DNA from: Nephrocerus scutellatus
Taxonomy: Eukaryota > Arthropoda > Insecta > Diptera > Pipunculidae
NCBI GenBank assembly: GCA_947095585.1
Contig: OX352764.1
Coordinates: forward strand, 6,309,001-6,373,000
Length of the DNA stretch: 64,000 bases
Reading direction: 5' to 3'
The position numbers and the translations under genes are program-made. The notes under the pieces were generated by a model. It did no database searches, had not been told where the DNA came from, and saw nothing but the letters and a program-made list of their open reading frames with translations. Below, piece after piece: positions 56,885-64,000 of the stretch; within the stretch, counting starts at the first letter, position 1, and each line of letters starts with the position of its first letter.

Positions 56885-57640
56885 CTCTTTTGCACTACAT
56901 GTTAACATAATCCAGAAGTTTTCGCCAACAAGATGCAAAGGCACTCCGCTCCGCCAGTCTGGCCTTGCTTTTTTCCGATGCTGAACACTGTTCCCCGGTC
57001 TGGCTCAATAGTGCTTACACAAATAAAATAGACTGTCAACTTAATTCTTCAATCCGCATAATATCAGGAACAATCATCTAAACAGCAACCCGATTTCTCT
57101 CCGTATTAAGCCATATACAGCCTGCAATACTTACACGCCAAAATGCTCTTCTGCGAGAATATGAGAAAATCAATGCCAACAACCTTCTCCCCATTCATGA
57201 AGATATCGAGCGTAGCGCCCTTTCCCGCCTTAAATCTCGACGCCAAAGAACTAAAGAATACGAACTTCGAGGCAATGGAGTAATGGAAGTTCGCGTGGGA
57301 TTCCAGTTCGAATAGTGAGTTGTTTCATATCGACGACCCGACAACCATGCCTGCTGGCCACTACCTCCATAGGAAAATTTTGGTTAGCCTGAACCGAGTG
57401 CGAACAAATAACGCAAGATGTGCCCCAACGCTCTACAAGTTGGGAGCAGCTGAGACACCATTTTGTGACTGTGGAAACTATGTGCCGAACATAAAACACG
57501 TGACTACCGAGTGCGCATTTAGAATGTACCAGGGCGCCTCGACCGATTTTATAAAAGTATCTCCAGGGTATGTCCATGATATGGCTAAGCTTAAATACCA
57601 AGCTGCGACTGTTCCGCTCAAATGTTGAATCTGTGCTGGT
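56885..57640 (+). mobile_element. Non-LTR retrotransposon 3' end (jockey/I-type)
   Basis: Plus-strand pieces ALRSASLALLFSDAEHCSPV, CSPVWLNSAYTNKIDCQLNS, LLREYEKINANNLLPIHEDI and then HYLHRKILVSLNRVRTNNAR with CDCGNYVPNIKHVTTEC: post-RT region and C-terminal zinc knuckle. Frameshifted. It lies where the 5' LTR of the gypsy element should be. Confidence 0.8.
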
Positions 57641-58065
57641 GCTGGTATGGGTGCAGCCCTTCTATCACAATAAGATTACAAACGTTTGTAAATAGGTGCC
57701 TACGGAACACCTTAAGGGTTTTCTGGCCTAACCGTATCTCTAACGAACATCTTTACCAGAGAACGGCCCAGGAACCAATAGGCACAACCATCCAACGACG
57801 GAAATGGCAGTCGATTGGTCATACACTACGAAAAGGCGACAGTTCCATAGCAAACTACGCAATGCAATGGAATCCGTTATCTCAGGATGGTATAAGAACG
57901 GGTTGTCCGAGAAATACATGGCGCAGAACAGTAGAGGAGGAGTCACGGCAATTGGGGAAGAGTTGGAGAGAGCTGAAGCTCAATGCCAGGAACCGCACGT
58001 GATAGCACGTAGCCGTAGTAGAGGCCCTAGGACCCACAAGGGGATATCTGACATAAGTAAGTAAC
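57590..58065 (+). mobile_element. Non-LTR RT C-terminal fragment
   Basis: Encodes CLRNTLRVFWPNRISNEHLY, RRKWQSIGHTLRKGDSSIAN and GCPRNTWRRTVEEESRQLGK. Close relative of the 35136-35670 fragment carried by every tandem unit. Confidence 0.85.
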
Positions 58066-58075
58066 TAAAGCTCCA

Positions 58076-59087
58076 GGGTACGAATTTTGGTCGCAACTGT
58101 GAAAAACTCACCTGAACGTGAGATGTCAGTTCGTATACGTACGAGGTGTGTAGCATACAATTTTAATGTGGTGTGATGTTTTTTCTTTCTTTGGGTTAGT
58201 GTAATTTTAATGACAGATTCTAGTTCAAATTCTGAATCGGTTCGCTTTTGTCTCATGTAGACGACAACTCGCGTACTCAAAACTAGGTAAGATGTGAGAA
58301 AGTCTCACCAACGTGTTACTCGTTGTTTCCACCTCAAATAACAATAATGCTACAATAAAATAATTTGCTTGTTTGCATGTAGACGTATACGGGCTTCAAA
58401 TAATGCTACAATAAATGTGAGCCGAATTGAAGGGAAAATGTTGTAGTATTATTTTAAGCGATTCTCATGGTCAGCACAAATCAAAATGGAGAATTTGAAG
58501 AGAAGGGTCGCACTGCAAACACCGAGACGTAGGCAGAGAAAATATATAAGATATGTGTTAGTGGGCGTTATAATTGTTAGCTTTGATCACCAAAATTATG
58601 AACGAAGCCACAACTAATGCACTACCAAACATATATTATCTTAAGAATCAGATGCAGCAAAAACAGATGCTTTCTCATACACGATAACATGCGTTCTAAT
58701 TTTTTTCTTTAATTTCATGAATTAATTTCAGCAATAACTCCATAATTTTACTTACCCAAGCAAATTATTTTATTGTAACATTAATGTTATTTGAGGTGGA
58801 AACAACGAGTAACACTGCTGTTGACATTAAAGCAAAATCAAATTATGCTCATGCGTTAAAAATCATACTTACTACACACAACATCTACTAAAACTACAAA
58901 CTTACGGGCCTCCTATTTTTATCAGTTCCGCTGGGGTCCCGGGGCCTTATTATATTTAAGCCGATTAATCGCTCTGCTAACTTCGTCTATGCTTGGTGGC
59001 GGCAGCAAAGTATGGTCTTCGGTCATTGGTTGTGCCTCCAATGGTTAAGTGGTGAGTTTTTCACATTTGCAACCAAAATCCGTACCC
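58076..59087. mobile_element. Inverted-repeat (foldback-like) DNA element
   Basis: Outer 37-bp inverted repeats: GGGTACGAATTTTGGTCGCA..AAAACTCACC at 58076-58112 and its complement at 59051-59087. An inner pair of 59-bp inverted repeats lies at 58314-58372 and 58757-58815 (GTGTTACTCGTTGTTTCCAC side). No transposase was recognised; an RTE-like fragment (58900-59045) abuts the right outer repeat. Probably a non-autonomous DNA transposon with a second one nested inside. Confidence 0.75.
58900..59045 (-). mobile_element. RTE-like fragment
   Basis: TATTTTTATCAGTTCCGCTG through CGTCTATGCTTGGTGGCGGC, same as part of 24290-24440. Confidence 0.8.
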
Positions 59088-59091
59088 AGGT

Positions 59092-59760
59092 GACTACGTG
59101 GGACACCTGAAAAATCTAGATTCAATTCCTGAAAGAAACATGTTTTGCACCATCCCCGACATCATGGCCAGGGAGTACTGTTTCGGCTGGTTACTTGAGG
59201 TTATTATATTGGACCGCGCAATCTGGTCTAATAGCGTTCCAGCACTGGAATCTAAAGATCTGGTCTGGTACACACACGGATCGAAGATGGACTCTGAGGT
59301 AGGAGCTGGTGTTTTCGGACCAACACCAAAGTCTCGATACCATTGGGTATGTGTACCGCGGTTTTCCAGGCGGAAATCCATGCCATTGAGGTCTGCGCTA
59401 GGATTAACCTTAGTAAGGGTATTATCGGCGCTATGATTTATATCTTTTCAAATAGGCAAGCAGCACTGAAAGCGTTATCGTCCAAAATTATGGACTCCAA
59501 ATCAGTTAAATGTTGCTACGAGGCATTGCAATCCCTAGCAAGGCCTAACAGGGTGGAACCCGGTTGGGTCCCTGTTCACCAGAGAATTGCAACGAATATG
59601 CAGATGAACTAGCCAAGGCTGGATCGGAATTTGTGTTCTTGGGACCGGAACCTTACTGTGGTGTCAACTGGGCTGCCTCCACAGCGCTGTTACAAATTGG
59701 CGACAAAATCTTGACATTCAATTATATAATCTTCATTGTCCAATATATATGAGTATAATT
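59092..59760 (+). mobile_element. Non-LTR RNase H fragment
   Basis: LVWYTHGSKMDSEVGAGVFG (RNase H start, first Asp replaced by His), AVFQAEIHAIEVCARINLSK, YIFSNRQAALKAL (Asp of SDSQAAL replaced by Asn) and a frame-shifted ADELAKAGSEFVFLGPEPYC. At least two catalytic positions are lost. Confidence 0.8.
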
Positions 59761-59824
59761 TTGTGTGTGTTACATATGTAAATGTTAAATTTATATCTTT
59801 CGCCATACGCTAAATAAATAAACA

Positions 59825-60100
59825 GAAGGTGTCGCTTGTCGCTTTAACAAGAGTCTCGGGATGAGCCATGAGGACACAGGGCAAACATCAAAAACTACTA
59901 CACCCTGTCACATTGACATTGACATTGCTCAGAGTAAGCAAATGAGAAGCCTCCAAAACGTTGGCTACACCTACAAACCATTTCACGAAAAACGAAATTT
60001 CTTATTTTCTTTATTATTATTTATTAATAAGTTTACATAAGCGATTATATATAATCTTTTTTTAATTTAATTGTTTTGCATAATTTGTTATTTTTTTGTT
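59825..60100 (+). mobile_element. Non-LTR 3' end, relative of 31140-31480
   Basis: GTCGCTTGTCGCTTTAACAA, CACACCCTGTCACATTGACA-like and ATTTCTTATTTTCTTTATTA blocks match the 31-kb copy. Confidence 0.75.
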
Positions 60101-62960
60101 TTGTTTTTATTCAATTCAACTATTGATTTAACAATTTACAATACAAAAATGAAGTAAAATTAATTGCTGCAAGTGCAAAAAGATCTGCGTACACATCCTA
60201 TGTACATAATAAATTAGTTTTTTAAATAAAAAATAAGAAAAGGAAGAAACAAGTGAGTGTGAGTGAAATTTTTTTGAAATTGCGCTGTTTTTGTGAATTA
60301 CTTGCAAAAAAAGAAAACATTTTCGTGGCCGATGTACGCTTCTTGTATAAATGTCTTACAAAAGAATAGTTAACAAGTGAAGTTAATTGCCTTTACTTTT
60401 AGTATATAAGTTAATAATAATTCTTGTATATATATTATGTATGTTTCTAGTGCATACACACCCTATTCACACAACAAAACTTGAGAAATTTTTTCATTTG
60501 TCTACGTTACGAACAAAAAATACAATAAAATTGACTTAAAATAGTGACTATACATTTTGTTTTGTATTATTATTATTAGTAGTAGTGGTAGTAGTAAGTT
60601 ATAATTAATAAGTAGTATTTGATTTAATTATAATAATAGAGGTTTGGCGCCTTTTTCCGCGAATTGACAGGAGGGAAAAACAACTAAACACAGCAACAGC
60701 TCAAAAGAATTCCCAAAAAATTGTTCGCTGCAATTGAGAATTCCTTGGAGATGTTACAGGGTGTATGTGTATGTTATTGTTTACTTTAACTTACTACCTC
60801 TAAGGATGATTTAATTTATTAAATTAATATTAAAGCAATCACAACAAGCATTCCGTTTCGTTTATTTTTTTTTTTTTCGTTTTTTTTTTGTTATATAGTT
60901 TGTAATCGCATTTTATCTAACTTTCTAATTGTTTATAATTAAAAAAAGGAATAAAACAAATCCTCCATTAGTCGATAAACAATAAATTAAGAGTGAATTA
61001 ATTTGTAATCGAAAAAAAACCCTAAATAGCGAACGGCAGAGTTTTGTTGCGTGCGTGGACATTTTTAGTGGAGTTTTCGTTCTCCTGGCGAGTGAAGTTT
61101 TTTACGATTATTTATTTGAAAAAAATAATCGACAGTGCTTAGTTGTTGTTGTTATTAATCTGTCCACTTGTCTATTATGCAATTTCTAAAGGCTACTTCT
61201 CCAAATTGCCCTCGAAATGGCAACCACTCTATAATTGGTGTGGCAATTTTCACTGCGTCCGTCCAAAGGCAGTTTTCAATTATTATTAATTAATTAAATA
61301 GCAGTATTGGTTTTTTTTGTACAAAAGAGAGGAAGGAAAGATAGAAGAAAAAATACCATCACCACAAAAAGACTACAAATTTTACCAATTGCAATATTAA
61401 AATGGCAGTGAACCACCCGTCCGCCATCCATTTTGCTTTCATTCACTACTTTTCATTCTGTCGATGACAGTTAAATAAAAGAAAAACTTAAATTAATAAA
61501 AAAAAAAAAAAACAATCGACTAACGGAGGAGATGACGTCTCGAGTATCTCTGTGTATATATGTATGTGTGTTTGAGAGGAGTGGCCGGTGCTATGTAATT
61601 GGTGTCTCTCTACAGCTTTGGCAGTTAAGAAAGTTTCAACAATTAATTGTTTGTGAAATATTTTCTACTTATAATCTGATATTATTTATAATTATTATGT
61701 AAGTAATATTTTCTGTACATTAATGTTTTTATTTTAATTGAGAAAAGGAGGGAAAAACAAAGAATTCTACTTGTTAGCGACTCAGATATGATAGTCGTGT
61801 CACATGACTGCGCAGAATAATTGACATTCTGTTCAGTGAGGAATTTTGCATTCTCAGCTTATTCTCAACTCAGCAATAATAACTGTCAAAGTCGACTGAC
61901 AAAGCCGATGAGAGATAACGAATTAAAAACCATATTAGTCTCAGACTCAGATCAGAGAAATTCTCTGAGTCAACTGTGAGGAAACGTGTTTAAGTGGCTC
62001 TACTGACGTCTGTCGTTTATTGATATGAGAGGACTTCTCCTACTTAATGAGATGACAGGGAGAACAAAGGGACCCTCACAAGCAAAACACCGCTAATTAC
62101 TCTTTGCAAATTGTTGTCAATCAAAGTCATGTCAAATTTAATTCGTAACTTGTCAGCATCCATAAATTTTGTTGGTTTTGTTCCCAAAATGACAGCTAAT
62201 TACTCTTCTGTCAAATTGTCGTCAGTCAAAATTCTGTCAAATTTAGTTCCTTACTTCTCAGCATCCATAAATTTTGTTCGCTTTATTCCAAAAATGACAG
62301 CTAATTACTCTTCTGTCAAAGTGTTGTCAATCAAAATTCTTTTAAATTTAGTTCCTAACTTCTCATCATCTATCAATTTTGTTCATTTTATTCCCAAAAT
62401 GACAGCTAATTACTCATCTGTCAAATTGTTGTCAATCAAAGTGCTGTCAAATTTAATTCCCAACTTCTCATCATCTATCAATTTTGTTCATTTTACTCCC
62501 ACCTATCACACCTATTCACATTTCCCCTCTCAACTGACAATTCGTTCACTCGTTTAATAAATTCAAAGAAAAGAAAATTCATTCGATGAAAATGTTTTCT
62601 TTGTTGTTGTCTTAAATTAAATTTATGTTCTATATACTCTTACTGTTTATAGTTTCAAAAAACTTTCGTTCGACACTTACTTTTTTGTTTTTGTTTTTCT
62701 GGGGCGTGGCAATTATATTTCCACACGCCATCTGTTTAAAGCATTTGAAGGTTCGTTTCGTTTTTACACTTTTTGCACATGCTGGCTGACAAATTACTGG
62801 TTTGGGGCGTGGTTGGGGGACGATTTATACAGTTTTAGGGTAAAGCTTAAATCTAGGGGTATTTCCATCATAATTAAAGTGTTAATTTTGGTTGTTTTCT
62901 TCTTGCACCAAAATTCTCGTCATAGTAGGCGTAAGGAGAGAGTTGCCTATCCTTTCTTGC
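60100..62960 (-). other. Probable 3' UTR / 3' flank of the ZP-domain gene
   Basis: AT-rich, apparently transposon-free sequence directly downstream of the ZP gene stop codon. Many AATAAA complements (TTTATT) occur, so the polyadenylation site cannot be chosen. Its lack of recognisable mobile elements contrasts with the rest of the window and fits a long 3' UTR or constrained regulatory DNA. Confidence 0.5.
62086..62510. repeat. 105-bp tandem repeat, about four units
   Basis: GACAGCTAATTACTC recurs at 62191, 62296 and 62401, and a degenerate first unit starts near 62090. A period of exactly 105 bp (35 codons) keeps a 148-codon plus-strand frame open; I regard that frame as a by-product. Lies about 450 bp past the ZP gene stop, on the 3' side. 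Confidence 0.9.
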
Positions 62961-63202
62961 TTACGACAGATAATCCGGTGTTGGTTCCGGAACAGATTCC
63001 GGATTTGTGAACAACGGATTGGGGAATTCCGGTGGATGTGGCAGTGGTCCAACAGTCTTTGGGCGTCGGCGGTATGCCATCAGCCAGCAGGACACGGCCA
63101 CAGCAACAGCCACAAGAGCGAGAAGCGCCGTAATGACCAAGGCGATGATAAGGCCGACCATAGAGACGCAAATATCTTCGACACGTTGCGCTGATGGCTT
63201 AA
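62961..63202 (-). CDS. ZP-domain protein, last exon (membrane span and tail)
   Basis: Enters in phase 1 after a CACTCACAG acceptor; the stop TAA is at 62963-62961. It encodes a short juxtamembrane stretch, a transmembrane helix (GLIIALVITALLALVAVAVA), an MAYRRRP stop-transfer and a short Pro-rich cytoplasmic tail (FPNPLFTNPESVPEPTPDYL). This is the standard end of an apical ZP-domain protein. A gapped relic of this exon is found at 31771-31856. Confidence 0.9.
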
Positions 63203-63268
63203 CTGTGAGTGTGTTACAAGGAGAAAGAGAGTTAGTTATAGAATATACCAGTCATTTGCAGCACTTAC

Positions 63269-63706
63269 TGTTGGCATCACTGGAGCTTGTCTCGCGCTTC
63301 TCGAATGTCAATATCGCATTTGACTGGATGGTGATTTCCTCGCGAAGTTGTCCTTCAACTGTGTTGCCATTTTTGGCGACACTCGTGGACGGCGATGATG
63401 ATGTTGAATTGTCAGAAATGGCACGACGACGTCGTCGACCGAAAGCATTATAGCCACGGCAATTGACCGGTTGGCATTTGCCAAAGCATACACGAATATT
63501 ACACTGGAAGCGAATGTTATCGCTGGACGGGAACTTGAAGGCATTAAAACTGGCCAACAGACTGTTCGTGTCCGGATTGTATTCCCATTCACCGAAAATT
63601 GTTGGATCAGTGGCGCAGCCATCCTCATCCGTCACAATATACTCATTTTCGACATTATCCTCCATCGTCTTAGCTATGCACGTCCTTGCAAAACCACCAT
63701 AGATTG
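63269..63706 (-). CDS. ZP-domain protein, ZP-C exon with cleavage site
   Basis: 438-bp exon, phase 1 on both sides (acceptor CTCGACAG, donor GTAAGT at 63268). It completes the ZP-C half with IYGGFARTCIAKTMED, VTDEDGCATD, SLLASFNAFKFPSSDNIRFQ and CNIRVCFGKCQPVNC. It is followed by a furin-type site GRRRRR that would release the ectodomain from the membrane, then a Ser-rich stalk and an amphipathic REEITIQSNAILTFE segment. Arthropod ZP proteins of this kind (dumpy, piopio, papillote, trynity group) shape apical matrix and tendon-cuticle attachment. Confidence 0.92.
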
Positions 63707-63773
63707 CTGTCGAGCGTGTACAGTGTTAGCAAAAATTCAACAAAATTCACCTTAAAAAAAATTTGTCACTTAC

Positions 63774-64000
63774 TTGCTGGCTCCACATCGACTTGCAGCA
63801 TAAGATTATCACCGATCTCCGCCGAATTGATTTCCTGTCCATTGTGCGTAATAATGCGCATCTGGCAAATTGGTGGCGGTCCAGTGTTCGCAATAGTTCC
63901 GGCCGTTGTCAGCATTGAGACATTGAAACCCAATGTAACGTTCTTTTCGCCCGTCTGGTACACGCACTTGATGTTGTAAGCCTGAGCCTTGTATGTCACC
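63774..64000 (-). CDS. ZP-domain protein, ZP exon, partial at window edge
   Basis: Runs off the right edge and ends in phase 1 at a GTAAGT donor (63773-63772). Encodes YNIKCVYQTGEKNVTLGFNV, then TIANTGPPPICQMRI and a GDNLMLQVDVEP segment: the linker and first strands of ZP-C. Joined to the next exon the frame gives EPA-T-IYGG. The upstream gene body lies right of the window. Gene identity: plausibly the C-terminus of dumpy, given the neighbouring ine-like gene, but trynity/nyobe-type ZP proteins share this module, so I leave the symbol blank. Confidence 0.88.

Noticed and set aside
57622..58002. 126-codon plus-strand frame as host gene
   Set aside because: Recognisable C-terminal region of a non-LTR retrotransposon, with relatives in each tandem unit.
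62111..62557. 148-codon plus-strand frame
   Set aside because: Produced by a 105-bp tandem repeat whose period is a multiple of three; composition is not protein-like beyond the repeat and it lies in the ZP gene's 3' region.

Overview
The window looks like a repeat-rich stretch of a higher-fly (Diptera) genome, probably a tephritid-type fruit fly. The reasons are small coding exons with canonical splice sites, an exon set matching the Drosophila SLC6 transporter inebriated, a ZP-domain cuticle/tendon-matrix-type protein, and dense decayed mobile elements (RTE-, jockey/CR1- and RNase H-bearing non-LTR retrotransposons, Ty3/gypsy, Tc1/mariner, a tRNA-derived SINE). All four host genes found lie on the minus strand. 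The species call is an inference.

Layout, left to right. 1-19.7 kb: the 5' part of an inebriated-like transporter gene; exons 1 to 3 are at 19666-18940, 16568-16286 and 3920-3736, and the remaining membrane segments lie off the left edge. Its large introns are filled with transposon remnants and a dispersed repeat with ~110-bp internal periodicity. 19.7-32.7 kb: a graveyard of non-LTR fragments, LTR-like pieces, satellites and SINEs, plus a relic of the ZP gene's last exon at 31.8 kb. 32.7-43.2 kb: three tandem 3.64-kb units, each with one 669-bp phase 1-1 exon encoding three EGF-like modules. A signal-peptide exon (43264-43210) with its own TATA box sits just right of the array, so the array is the body of a secreted EGF-repeat gene. 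43.4-43.6 kb: a short-period repeat cluster upstream of that promoter. 44.3-45.0 kb: a small secreted collagen-like/Thr-Pro-rich gene with TATA box, Inr-like site and three phase-1 exons. 45-48.8 kb: an inverted duplication and a further copy, carrying two intron-less pseudogenes of that gene, split by Tc1 and mariner-like insertions. 48.8-59.8 kb: more mobile elements, including a defective Mag-like Ty3/gypsy element with one recognisable LTR, and a nested inverted-repeat element at 58.1-59.1 kb. 59.8-62.9 kb: AT-rich sequence, probably the 3' flank/3' UTR of the ZP gene, with a 105-bp tandem repeat. 62.96-64 kb: the last three exons of a ZP-domain type I membrane protein, plausibly the C-terminal end of dumpy. 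I recall dumpy and inebriated being neighbours in Drosophila, which would fit, but this needs a database check.

How the genes relate: the EGF, collagen-like and ZP genes all encode secreted or apical extracellular-matrix-type proteins, and every internal boundary I could define in them is phase 1. Such exons can be duplicated or shuffled without breaking the frame. The most unusual feature is the near-identical triplication of the EGF exon, with one duplication breakpoint about 7 nt inside the intron from the first exon's donor. It is either a very young exon amplification or an assembly artefact.
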